DNA from: Desulfobulbus alkaliphilus
Lineage (GTDB): Bacteria > Desulfobacterota > Desulfobulbia > Desulfobulbales > Desulfobulbaceae
NCBI RefSeq assembly: GCF_016918545.1
Contig: NZ_JAFFQC010000008.1
Coordinates: 81,526 to 145,525 of the forward strand
Length of the DNA: 64,000 nucleotides
Direction of reading: 5' to 3'
Within the stretch, counting starts at the first letter, position 1. Every line of letters begins with the position of its first letter. Positions 54,001-61,576 of the stretch are shown here, piece by piece. The notes beneath the pieces are model-generated. The model was not told the DNA's origin. It searched no databases and saw nothing but the letters and a program-made list of their open reading frames with translations. Both the position numbers and the translations under genes were made by a program.

Positions 54001-54132
54001 GAACTGAATCAGGCCCTACGTACTTCTGACGAAGGCGAAGTAACACTGAACCTGGGTGAGTTAGAAACAAGCATCAAGTTTGTGGGGAGCCATTTCATTG
54101 AAATGAAAGCAATCCTTGAAGTGGAAGATTGA
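51085..54132 (+). CDS. Sacsin/Hsp90-type ATPase with C-terminal zinc (HNH-like) site
   Basis: About 1015 residues. Residues 20-150 are a GHKL ATPase of the sacsin N-terminal type: FLFELLQNAEDAGATRV (N box), LKVFHDGRLF (G1) and IGKFGIGFKSVYA (G2). The middle is long and featureless to me. Near residue 900 two CxxC pairs 42 residues apart (CQICKEEM and CPVCAARY) frame YYFEAVEALSIDYF, resembling an HNH or zinc-finger site. I prefer ATG 51085 over 51070 or 51052 by overlap with the helicase stop; the choice is uncertain. These ATPases occur beside defence helicases. Confidence 0.82.
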   Translation: MPCDYDQIRADNIREYGEGTRHLSFLGRLYTDRTHFLFELLQNAEDAGATRVLFHLFEGKLKVFHDGRLFNEKDVRGICGVGEGTKAEDLTQIGKFGIGFKSVYAYTTTPEIHSGHESFRIENYVRPYAVQPRGIGDSWTTLFVFPFNKEDVESVVACREISARLRKLSARTLLFLRKIQEIEYRLPDGTDGVYLRDEAARGAAREITVIGQSNGEDESESWLIFERPVDVPDPGDDCPRHVQVEVGFRLEKIEKDRRDEIVRVKDSPLVVYFPTEKETRFGFLIQGPYKTTPARDNIPKDDDWNATLVRETARLIADVLPEFKDLGLLGVSLLDALPIRMDNFPPGSMFYPIVAAVRESLAAKELLPTDDDSFVAARNAKLARGADLRKLLDQDQLTDLFQSENTIKWLAGSITQDRTPELRTYLLNELDVEEVTPDSFARKITQSFLLKQIDEWLLKFYGYLSGQEALWRSPRWSGDSGGTLRSKPIVRLQDDSQVTPFRADGTTQNAFLPPPEDTDFPIVKRSIAGDEQAGNFLKRLGLSEPDVFDDIVERVLPKYLKEDFSLISETEHTADILKILRALTSDSEAGKKKVIGRAKQTPFLRAVDPAGNFAFKKPCDIYHDSPDLSLYFSGSADVWFLSEKALASATDSSVLSELGVAILPRRILFSDGLPPGVREYSTRGETVENYELHGLVDFLDSLESAQDFEDRTKSALLLWGYLKEHLESDSWFFKGRYHWFYYSSHSKSFDSQMLTRLRNTKWIPTQHGSMEKPGDITTDQLFEEFQGANELIDVLGISQGVGPGAVSEEERKREHADQLGVSLEDIEFLKKHPDEFARLKAAMASRDDRPSFPSRTVANPERRQERVREQLADSPEKDYEERERSVRTTRGSVDPSIWLREQYTNDDGQMVCQICKEEMPFRKRDGQYYFEAVEALSIDYFKREHEAQFLALCPVCAARYKEFVKLDKSAMEELNQALRTSDEGEVTLNLGELETSIKFVGSHFIEMKAILEVED

Positions 54133-54139
54133 AATCGAA

Positions 54140-55128
54140 ATGAAGAAAATTCAAGGTCCCAACGATGCAATTCTGATTCGAGCCCAAGGCTGCCTCCTCG
54201 GGCAGCTCGCCGGTGATGCGTTGGGAAGTCTGGTCGAATTTCAGACGCCCGAACAGATCCGACGGGAGTATCCCAACGGCGTCCTGGAACTTGCCGACGG
54301 GGGACTTGGAACACGATTGCCGGCCAACCGACAGACGATTCCGAGATGGCGCTGTTGCTTGCCCGTCTGCTGGCGGATCAGGGGCGGTATGACCCAGGGG
54401 AAGCCGGAAAGGCTTACCTGTTCTGGCTGGACTCAGGGCCGTTCGATTGTGGAATGACCGTCTCCGGCGGTCTGCGGGGTCGTCCTAACCCCGACAGCCA
54501 GGCCAATGGGGCGATGATGCGGGTCAGCCCGCTGGGCATCTTCGGAGCCAAACATGATTTGGAGCATGTGGCCGAGTGGGCACGACAGGATGCCGCGATC
54601 ACCCATCCCCATCCGGTCTGTCAGCAAGCCAATGCATTGTTCACGATGGCGATTGCCCACGCCGTCCGCCATGGGGGCGACGCCCGAAACCTGTACAAGC
54701 AGATCGTGACCTGGGCGGTAGACATGGAGGTGGTTGGGAGCCTTCTGGAAGCGGTCCGAGGTGCCGTCGAGGCACCGCCAGCCGACTATGTCCACCAGCA
54801 GGGATGGGCCCTGACGGCATTCCGCAACGCCCTGTGGCAGCTCCTGCATGCCCCGAACTTGGAGGAAGCCGTAGTTGACACCGTCATGCGCGGCGGAGAC
54901 ACCGACACCAACGCCGCCATCTGTGGCGCGCTTCTGGGCGCTGTGCGGGGCCGGAACGCGATTCCCGACCAATGGACCGAATGCGTGCTGAATTGCCGCC
55001 CTGCGGCCGGACAACCGCACGTACCCCGTCCACGTCCGGAGTGCTTCTGGCCCGTGGACGCTTTGGAACTGGCGGAGCGTTTGGTCGACCAAAATTGCTC
55101 GGAGAATTCGAATGCAGAGGAAATGTGA
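54140..55128 (+). pseudogene. ADP-ribosylglycohydrolase (DraG-like), frameshifted
   Basis: A gene for an ADP-ribosyl-protein or nucleic-acid hydrolase. The first frame from ATG 54140 gives LIRAQGCLLGQLAGDALGSL and VEFQTPEQIR, then shifts. The expected WNTIAGQPTDDSEMALLLAR metal motif lies in another frame after a one-base loss near 54303-54305. The second frame continues to 55128 with GGDTDTNAAICGALLGA, the second metal site. Otherwise complete at about 330 residues. It starts 7 nt after the sacsin-type gene, so it belonged to the same transcript. Confidence 0.82.
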
Positions 55129-55543
55129 CTCAACACCGCTTCCGCCTCACCGGGAACGGCCTGATATTTGATAACCCGTTGAAATTGAAGGTTTTCGGTT
55201 AACTGCGGGAGAAGGAGAACGGTTATGAAGAGGGTTGCACACGGGGAGCCAACAGCAAATCCGCGCAGGCAACGGATATCGCATAATAAAAAGGTCCTCG
55301 GGGATACCCCGAGGACCTTTTTGCTTTTATAGCAAATCCAGCATCGCTGTGTATGGCCCTTTAGCCGGTATTGCTTTGCAGGCGCATTCCGGGTAAAAAA
55401 TAGTAGGTGGGACGCAAGACCGGCTGCCCCTGACATCACGCCGCCACAATCTCCCGACTAGGAGCACCGATGGGTTGCCGGATGGCAAGCCCATTTCATT
55501 ACCGCTCAACTGTTTTGTTTATATCCAGCCTCAAGGTACAACC
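55129..55543 (+). other. Intergenic region at the right island edge
   Basis: 415 bp with one strong hairpin terminator (listed separately) and no convincing gene. A short frame at 55225 behind GGAGAAGGAG would run through the terminator hairpin and is not credible as a gene. Neither a copy of the tRNA-Asn 3' end nor an integrase remnant is visible. Confidence 0.5.
55288..55327. terminator. Bidirectional terminator closing the accessory island
   Basis: Perfect 16-bp stem AAAAAGGTCCTCGGGG / CCCCGAGGACCTTTTT with an ATA loop, followed by GCTTTT. The A and T runs on both flanks would let it work in both directions. Confidence 0.92.
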
Positions 55544-55960
55544 ATGCCGGCAATCCACATCACCGACACCCTGACCATCGACACATCGGAAATAGAGATA
55601 ATTCCCATCCGGGCCCAGGGTTCCGGAGGCCAGAATGTCAACAAGGTCTCCAGCGCCGTGCATCTGCGCTTTGATATCAACAAATCATCCCTGCCGGACC
55701 GGTACAAAGCCGCCCTCCTGTCCCGCAGTGACCAACGCCTGACCGACTCAGGCGTGCTCATTATCAAAGCCCAGGAATTCAGAAGCCTGGAAAAAAACCG
55801 GGAAGCCGCCTATGATCGACTGAAAGACATCATTCGGGCCGCAGGCCGGCTCAAAAAAAAGCGTAAGCCCACCCAACCGACCCAGGCTGCCCGGAAACGG
55901 CGAATGGAAGCGAAAACCAGACGGGCTCGAATCAAAACCTTGCGCAGGAAACCGGAATGA
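55544..55960 (+). CDS. arfB: ArfB, ribosome-rescue peptidyl-tRNA hydrolase
   Basis: A 138-residue release-factor-like protein (YaeJ/ArfB) that frees stalled ribosomes by hydrolysing peptidyl-tRNA. The catalytic GGQ lies in RAQGSGGQNVNKVSSAVHLRF region (residues 26-45, quoted only in part). The basic C-terminal tail (GRLKKKRKPTQ and KRRMEAKTRRARIKTLRRK) is the part that enters the empty mRNA channel. I start at ATG 55544; an upstream ATG at 55475 adds an untypical leader. Confidence 0.92.
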   Translation: MPAIHITDTLTIDTSEIEIIPIRAQGSGGQNVNKVSSAVHLRFDINKSSLPDRYKAALLSRSDQRLTDSGVLIIKAQEFRSLEKNREAAYDRLKDIIRAAGRLKKKRKPTQPTQAARKRRMEAKTRRARIKTLRRKPE

Positions 55961-56044
55961 TGGCTAAAACCAGTACCCAGGTCTTTGCTGCACCTGTGCT
56001 GAACGCCCGGTTCACAAGCATTCTTCCCGGTATCCTCTCCTGTC

Positions 56045-58522
56045 ATGAAAACTTCTGATGCACCCGTCAATCCCGAGCTGAACCTGGCCGATGAATTCGT
56101 CCGCCACACCAACTCTTCCATCTTTCTCACCGGCAAAGCCGGCACCGGCAAGACCACCTTCCTGCACACCATCCAACAGCAGACTCATAAACGTCTGATC
56201 GTCACCGCCCCCACCGGTGTGGCGGCCATCAACGCCGGCGGGGTGACCCTACACTCCTTTTTTCAGATGCCTTTTGGCCCGATTCTACCCGGCAGCGAAC
56301 TGCACGGCGGCCAGTATCGGCTCAGTCGGGAGAAAAAAAATATCATCAGAAGCCTTGACCTGCTGGTGATCGATGAAATCAGTATGGTGCGGGCTGATCT
56401 GCTGGACGGCATCGATGCCGTTCTTCGCCGTTTTCGCCGTTCCGACCAGCCCTTTGGCGGTGTTCAACTGCTGATGATCGGTGATCTGCATCAACTGGCC
56501 CCGGTGGTCAAGGAAAACGAGTGGCAGCTGCTCAGCTCCACCTACCAGTCTCCCTACTTTTTCAGCAGTTCAGCCCTGGCTCAAGTGGAGCTGATCGCCA
56601 TCGAACTTCAGCATATCTATCGCCAGACAGACAGTCGTTTCATCCACCTTCTCAACCGGGTCCGTGACAATCGAATCGACGCCGAGGTCCTGACCCAGCT
56701 CAACACTCGCTATCTTCCCGATTTCTCTCCGGAACAAACAGCCGGGTGCATAACCCTCTGCACCCACAACAGCCGCGCCGACGCCATCAATCGGGCCAAA
56801 CTGCAGGCCCTGGCCGGCACGTCTCGAAAATTTACCGCCACCATCGACGGCACCTTTCCAGAGCACGCCTTTCCCACTGCCGCCACGCTTGAGTTGAAGA
56901 TCGGGGCTCAGGTCATGTTTGTCCGCAACGATCCCTCAGCCGATAAACGCTATTTCAATGGGAAAATCGGCACCATCACCGGGATGACCAGGGAGACGGT
57001 CCGCATTGACTGTCCGGACGAGGACCGCAGCATTGAGGTCGGACCGGCCACCTGGGAAAATCCTGAATACCGCGCTGATCCGGAAACAGCCGAAATATCG
57101 AGAAAGGTTATTGGCACCTTTCACCAGCTTCCTCTCAAGCCAGCCTGGGCCATCACCATCCACAAGAGTCAGGGCCTCTCTTTTGACCGGGCGATCATCG
57201 ATGCCCAGGCTGCCTTTGCCCATGGCCAGGTCTATGTGGCCTTGAGCCGCTGCCGCAGCTTTGATGGACTGTTTCTGAGCACGCCCATCGCGCCGCGGGG
57301 GGTGCAGACCGACCCGGCCATTCTTGATTTTGTCAGCGATACAAAGCAGCAGCGGCCCACGCAAGAAACGCTGATCAGGGCAAAAATCCGCTACCAGCAG
57401 CAACTTCTCCTCGAGTGCTTTGATTTCGAACAACTGCGCCGCGCGCTCGACCGCCTTGTCTGGCTGCTGCGCAGCAATGCCGGCAGTCTGCATCTGGCAG
57501 CTGGAGATGACATCGCCGAGCGCCAGCAACACACCACGGACGCTATTGTCACCGTAGGCACTCACTTTCGCCGAGAGCTGCTATCCCTGTTCAACCCGGA
57601 CCAGCAACCCGTGGACGACCCCTTCATTCGCGAGCGGCTCGCCAAGGCCTCGGTCTATTTTACGGAAAAATTCGACACCATCCTGGAACCCTTCGTCCAT
57701 ACTTTTACCGTGGAAAGCGACAACAAGGAGATCAAAAAGCGGCTCAGCAACGCAGTCAAGCAGTTTCGGGAAGAATACGCGGCCAAACGGGCGGCCATTG
57801 TCTCCTGTCGGGACGGATTTTCCCCTTCACGATACCTTCGCGCCCTGTCCTCGGCCGTCATGGAAACCGGCAAAACCGAACGACAAGCCGCGCCAGTGTT
57901 CACGGAAGCGGATGTCGGCCATCCGGACCTGTTTCGACGGCTCCAGGAGTGGCGGTCTACCCAGGCCAAGGCCGAGCAGGTGGCGGCATTCCAGGTGCTC
58001 CACCAGAAAACTCTGATTCAGATCGCCGTGCATTTACCGGACACCATGGCGGCCTTGAAAAAAATCAAAGGGATCGGTTCTCGTCTGGCGGAAAAATACG
58101 GGAAAGAAATCATCTCCCTGGTGTCCGGATACCGGCAGGAACATGGCATCACCGAGGTTTTCCTGCCCAATCCCACCGCCGTCAGCCCGAGCGGGGCAAG
58201 GAAAAAACAATCGGCTCCCCGGGTAGACACCAAAAAAATCAGCCTGGAAATGCATGAACAGGGCTTGAACATAGCCCAGATTGCGGAAAAACGGGAATTG
58301 ACGATGCAGACCATCGAAGGCCACCTGGCCTATTACGTCGGCAAGGGGGAACTGCCGGTCGATGGCCTTATCGACGAGCAAAAACGACAACACATCGAGG
58401 CTGCCATTGCCGCTCACTCCAGTCCCTCTCTCAAAGAGTTGAAGGAAACCCTTGGTGAGGGCTATTCCTACGGCGAGATCAATTTAACGCTGGCCCACCT
58501 GCGCTGCCGCGATACACAGTAA
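56045..58522 (+). CDS. Pif1-like helicase with HRDC-like and helix-turn-helix C terminus
   Basis: An 825-residue SF1B helicase. Walker A is LTGKAGTGKTTFLHTI (near residue 28). VTAPTGVAAINAGGVTLHSF, LVIDEISMVRADLLD (motif II) and MIGDLHQLAPV follow. The C-terminal helicase motif is AITIHKSQGLSFDRAIID and VALSRCR. Residues about 635-705 look like an HRDC domain (VFQVLHQKTLIQIAVHLPDT-like), ending with KIKGIGSRLAEKYG. A winged or HTH tail (LNIAQIAEKRELTMQTIEGHL) resembles the RQC-minor type. Role in DNA repair or replication is inferred. A MITE starts at its stop codon. Confidence 0.87.
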   Translation: MKTSDAPVNPELNLADEFVRHTNSSIFLTGKAGTGKTTFLHTIQQQTHKRLIVTAPTGVAAINAGGVTLHSFFQMPFGPILPGSELHGGQYRLSREKKNIIRSLDLLVIDEISMVRADLLDGIDAVLRRFRRSDQPFGGVQLLMIGDLHQLAPVVKENEWQLLSSTYQSPYFFSSSALAQVELIAIELQHIYRQTDSRFIHLLNRVRDNRIDAEVLTQLNTRYLPDFSPEQTAGCITLCTHNSRADAINRAKLQALAGTSRKFTATIDGTFPEHAFPTAATLELKIGAQVMFVRNDPSADKRYFNGKIGTITGMTRETVRIDCPDEDRSIEVGPATWENPEYRADPETAEISRKVIGTFHQLPLKPAWAITIHKSQGLSFDRAIIDAQAAFAHGQVYVALSRCRSFDGLFLSTPIAPRGVQTDPAILDFVSDTKQQRPTQETLIRAKIRYQQQLLLECFDFEQLRRALDRLVWLLRSNAGSLHLAAGDDIAERQQHTTDAIVTVGTHFRRELLSLFNPDQQPVDDPFIRERLAKASVYFTEKFDTILEPFVHTFTVESDNKEIKKRLSNAVKQFREEYAAKRAAIVSCRDGFSPSRYLRALSSAVMETGKTERQAAPVFTEADVGHPDLFRRLQEWRSTQAKAEQVAAFQVLHQKTLIQIAVHLPDTMAALKKIKGIGSRLAEKYGKEIISLVSGYRQEHGITEVFLPNPTAVSPSGARKKQSAPRVDTKKISLEMHEQGLNIAQIAEKRELTMQTIEGHLAYYVGKGELPVDGLIDEQKRQHIEAAIAAHSSPSLKELKETLGEGYSYGEINLTLAHLRCRDTQ

Positions 58523-58632
58523 CCTGAACCCGTGACGGCTGGTGAAAGGTATTGTCAATGGTTCAGCTGCAATTATAACGTTATTACAAAAATATATATC
58601 CGAAACAAGAATCCAGCCGTCACGGATTCAGG
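58523..58632. repeat. MITE-like element, copy 10 (110-bp palindromic L-L form)
   Basis: Both ends are of L type: CCTGAACCCGTGACGGCTGG at the left and its near-perfect complement CCAGCCGTCACGGATTCAGG at the right. The left end joins internal sequence at a shared GGCTGG, suggesting recombination at that short homology. It begins directly after the helicase stop; no target duplication is visible. Confidence 0.88.
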
Positions 58633-58668
58633 GTGCTGTTTCAGCCGACTGCGGGCAACCTGGCAGTA

Positions 58669-58995
58669 TCATGGCTCCGGAGATTGCTCTTCCTGACCGT
58701 TGTCGGGTATTACTGCCGGCAGATCACTGTGTACCACCTCCTCTTCAACCTCTATCGCTTCTGTCTGCGGAGGGGGGACATCGGTGTACGTCAGATAGAC
58801 AGCTGTAGCGATCCCCACGACTGCGGCAAGCAGGATAATCAACCCGATCTTGACCGGATCGAAATGTGTTTGGCTCCCGGTGCTCGTGGTTGTGCTTCTA
58901 TCCCGCTTCGCAGGGATTTTCCCTTGAATGGTCGGAGCATTTTTTCTCGATTTTTTATTGTTTTTATCTGGAGATTGTTCTTTCGATTTCTTCAT
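58669..58995 (-). CDS. Small single-pass membrane protein, unknown
   Basis: About 108 residues from ATG 58995 (an in-frame TTG at 59010 is possible). The N-terminal half is very basic and low complexity (KSKEQSPDKNNKKSRKN), followed by one membrane segment (VKIGLIILLAAVVGIATAVYL near residue 55-75) and an acidic Pro-rich tail. This is a type II topology with the basic part inside. No family recognised. Confidence 0.5.
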   Translation of the reverse strand: MKKSKEQSPDKNNKKSRKNAPTIQGKIPAKRDRSTTTSTGSQTHFDPVKIGLIILLAAVVGIATAVYLTYTDVPPPQTEAIEVEEEVVHSDLPAVIPDNGQEEQSPEP

Positions 58996-59010
58996 TTTTT
59001 CTCTCAGCAA

Positions 59011-59185
59011 ATCCTTTCTTCGATACCACCTGAAAAGCGGTCTTGGGCTTCATGCACCAATGAAATATATAAACAATATTCTTGAAAAACACGAAGGCAA
59101 AAAAGGGGACAGATTTATTTTGAACCTGGCCCCAAGTGTATGGCCATCGCTGAAGTACGTATTGCGGCTCTATGGGTACAGGTGA
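59011..59185. other. Intergenic stretch without recognised genes
   Basis: 175 bp, AT-rich. It includes a GGGGACAGATTTATTTT run often seen near degenerate mobile elements, but no repeat structure or frame that I can support. A further gene-free stretch (59312-59469) lies beyond MITE copy 11. Confidence 0.3.
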
Positions 59186-59311
59186 CCTGAATCCGCAAAT
59201 ATTCGTCCCAAGGGCGGCTGGTGAAGGTTATCATCAAGGATTCCGCTGCAATTATAATCTTATTACAGCAAGATAAAACCAAAACGAGCGTCCAGCCGTT
59301 ACGGATTCAGG
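59186..59311 (-). repeat. MITE-like element, copy 11 (short form)
   Basis: A 126-bp derivative in reverse orientation lacking the long central hairpin, flanked by exact GGTGA duplications (59181-59185 and 59312-59316). With copy 8 it shows that hairpin-less forms can also transpose. Confidence 0.92.
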
Positions 59312-59469
59312 GGTGAGTTTTCTTTCCGTATACAAAGGGAAGAGCAGTTCAATCCCCAGATGGATGTTCTTCCCGCCGTGCGTATAAACGTATCAGTGAG
59401 CACCGGTCCGCGAAAACAATTGATCTCGCCCACGTCAAAGGGTGTGAATACCTCAGCAACGCTCCCGTA

Positions 59470-59892
59470 TCATCGAGTGACTCCGTCCCGCAGCAGGATC
59501 GCCTTGCTGCAGGCAAGAAATTCATCCAGATGCAGGGTGATGATACGCTCCACGATCGGCAGGTAAAGGGCCTGATAATCGTGGACAGCGATGTTGCGAA
59601 AACCAACCATGCGCTTGAGGGCATCGGCCAGCGCCGCATCAATCCAGCCTCCCCGAGCAAGCAGTGTAAATACATCCCGTGCACTTTGCGGCACACCCAG
59701 CCGTTCTCGCCGGATCAGGTGGTGGCCCATATCCAACACCGCTTCGCAGGCCCGTTGGATATTAAGAATAGCCGCATCCTGCCGGGTAAAATTATGGGAA
59801 AAACCCTCAGGGTCGTCCGCATACTCCTCCCGCGCCCGCGCCACGCTTCGTTCTATGGTAGCCGCCTTGTTGATCAGGACATCATCGACCAT
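59470..59892 (-). CDS. hepT: HepT-type HEPN toxin
   Basis: A 140-residue DUF86 protein, the toxin of the HepT-MntA pair. The helical HEPN fold carries the R-x4-H motif in MVGFRNIAVHDYQAL (near residue 100), with the Tyr that MntA modifies in this family. ATG 59892 lies inside the end of mntA, the usual overlap. An upstream extension to 60018 would be antitoxin sequence in the wrong frame. Confidence 0.9.
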   Translation of the reverse strand: MVDDVLINKAATIERSVARAREEYADDPEGFSHNFTRQDAAILNIQRACEAVLDMGHHLIRRERLGVPQSARDVFTLLARGGWIDAALADALKRMVGFRNIAVHDYQALYLPIVERIITLHLDEFLACSKAILLRDGVTR

Positions 59893-60292
59893 AGACTGTT
59901 CCCCTCTGTTGAATATCCGCCAGCAGACCAGCTCGGGCAGTATCAAGCGCGGTTTTTTCACTGAGCATAGCCGCTTCAAACAGACCCGCCCGCACATCCA
60001 GAGCCCACCAACGCTCACCCTTGGTCAACACCTGGTATTGCATCACCGTGGAGGCTGCCCGCAGATCAATCAGATCAACAGAGCACCCTGCCAGATCTTC
60101 AAGCGCACCGGCCAAGGCCCAAAGCTGCTCCTGGTCAGCATAGCCGGCAATCAGCACGGCAAGGTCAAGGTCACTCTCCGGACTTTCCTGCCCCTGAATA
60201 CGGCTGCCGAACCCATATACGGCCAGGAGCCCTGGTAGCTGATCCCGCAGCAATTTGACGATTGTTTTTCGATTCATGCTCCCGTTGGCCAT
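59882..60292 (-). CDS. mntA: MntA-type nucleotidyltransferase antitoxin
   Basis: A minimal nucleotidyltransferase of about 136 residues that silences HepT by adding AMP units to it. The motif GFGSRIQGQESPESDLDLAVL (GSxxxG...DxD) lies near residue 28, and a third Asp is plausible in VDLIDLRAA. Starts at GTG 60295, ATG 60292 or ATG 60277 are possible. The gene begins exactly where MITE copy 12 ends, so its promoter must lie within or beyond the repeat. Confidence 0.88.
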   Translation of the reverse strand: MANGSMNRKTIVKLLRDQLPGLLAVYGFGSRIQGQESPESDLDLAVLIAGYADQEQLWALAGALEDLAGCSVDLIDLRAASTVMQYQVLTKGERWWALDVRAGLFEAAMLSEKTALDTARAGLLADIQQRGTVYGR

Positions 60293-60294
60293 CA

Positions 60295-60511
60295 CCTGGA
60301 TCCGTGCGTGTTCGTCCGTGCGGCAGTTTTATTGTCTGTGACCCTTTGATTAAGGTACACTGTATCGGATGGTTGCGGGCAATAAAGATGGGATGCGGAC
60401 AGATGCCCCGAAGGGAGGCTGGTGAAAGTTATTATCAAGGATTTCACTGCCATTATAATGTTATTACAGCAAGATATACCCAAAAAAGCGTCCAGCCGTC
60501 ACGGATTCAGG
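60295..60511 (-). repeat. MITE-like element, copy 12 (full length)
   Basis: A 217-bp copy in reverse orientation from CCTGGATCCGTGCGTG to CACGGATTCAGG, abutting the 5' end of mntA. Flanks CATCA and GGTCT are not a duplication. The 170 bp beyond it (60512-60681) show no supported feature. Confidence 0.9.
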
Positions 60512-60681
60512 GGTCTGGCTTCTGCGGGGTGGTCAATAGTAACACTGACAACAGGGCCGACGTCATTCGCCCCCTGTTGCTCCCCTTTCTTTCGGCTCAG
60601 ACCCCATCTCATGCTGCATGTCAGCATCATCTCCAGCCTGGTGGCTGATGACTGATCAGCTCTGAATATTTCGGCCGCATT

Positions 60682-61275
60682 TCAGAATGATGGCACCTCT
60701 AATTTGGTGTATCCCGGAGGCGGAATAAACAGGCTTGCCGGCTGACTTCCCTCCTTGATGTTGGTCAATGCAAAGCGCCCATCTTCATCTTCGCTGCGAA
60801 TCGGCATTTGCAAACGGGTGTCGTACCACACGGTCTCAATCCCTTCTCCGGGCACGTCACAGGTCCACTTTTCCGTGTTGCGTCCGTTCACATCTTCGCT
60901 GCCAATACGATTCGCCACAGCCTCCGGTGGGCAGGGCATACCGAACTGGCCAATCTCGCCCATCCCTAGTTCGTCGCCGTCGACAGCAGTTTCGATATAC
61001 ATGCGCTCTGCGTCGATCACGCTCCAGGCAACTCCGCGGTTGAAGTTAAAAATCATCACAAAAGATTCACCGCCAGCGCTCCCTTCCAGCCGAATTCCCT
61101 CGGATGAAGCGTGCAACTTCCCTCCTTCCAGCCGCTGCCCATCCTCATAATGGGCCCAATCGGCTGAAAAAGGAACGGGAGCACCCTTGAGTCTGGCGTT
61201 CAAGGGTATGCTCAAGACAATGACAACGCCGCAGGCCATGATGGCTGCAATGGCAGCTTTCTGGAATTTTTTCAT
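60682..61275 (-). CDS. Exported protein of unknown function
   Basis: A 197-residue protein with a clear signal peptide (MKKFQKAAIAAIMACGVVIV, then LSIPLNA). The mature part is beta-rich (VPFSADWAHYEDGQRLEGGK, VMIFNFNRGVAWSVIDAERM, ETVWYDTRLQMPIRSED) and reminiscent of LolA/DUF4412-type lipid-binding or outer-membrane stress proteins. Only two Cys residues remain in the mature chain (MPCPPEA and WTCDVPG), possibly a disulfide. ATG 61275 follows AAGGAGG. Monocistronic; the 300 bp upstream show no clear promoter. Confidence 0.7.
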   Translation of the reverse strand: MKKFQKAAIAAIMACGVVIVLSIPLNARLKGAPVPFSADWAHYEDGQRLEGGKLHASSEGIRLEGSAGGESFVMIFNFNRGVAWSVIDAERMYIETAVDGDELGMGEIGQFGMPCPPEAVANRIGSEDVNGRNTEKWTCDVPGEGIETVWYDTRLQMPIRSEDEDGRFALTNIKEGSQPASLFIPPPGYTKLEVPSF

Positions 61276-61576
61276 ACCACCACCTCCTTGTTGAATAAAT
61301 TTGACATTAACTTTCAGGCATTTACATACCATTAACATCGCTCGCTGACAAGCTGTAACCGCACCGTTAAAAAAAGAAAATCAACCTGTCGGTTCCAATT
61401 TACCGATTAGATCATTGAACAATCGCTGCTCTATTGCCCTGTTTCTGGACAGACAGCAAGAGTTAGTTGAAACTCGGTACAAAATAGCAATTTTGAGTTT
61501 GCATAATCTAACCCCGTGTTGCATAATTGAAATAAAGTGTATCTCAACATTTTAACATGTTACATTTTTGTTGCCT

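Noticed and set aside
33910..54132. Classification as a DISARM or BREX system
   Set aside because: No DUF1998 (DrmB), PLD (DrmC), PglZ or BrxL-like protein is visible; the core is DUF1156-DUF499 instead.
55288..55322. CCTCGGGG / CCCCGAGG hairpin considered as a tRNA-derived attachment site
   Set aside because: Only a short resemblance to the tRNA-Asn acceptor stem; the T-arm sequence is absent and the hairpin is a good terminator.
55225..55332. Small ORF behind a strong ribosome-binding-like sequence
   Set aside because: It runs through the whole terminator hairpin, so a full transcript is unlikely.
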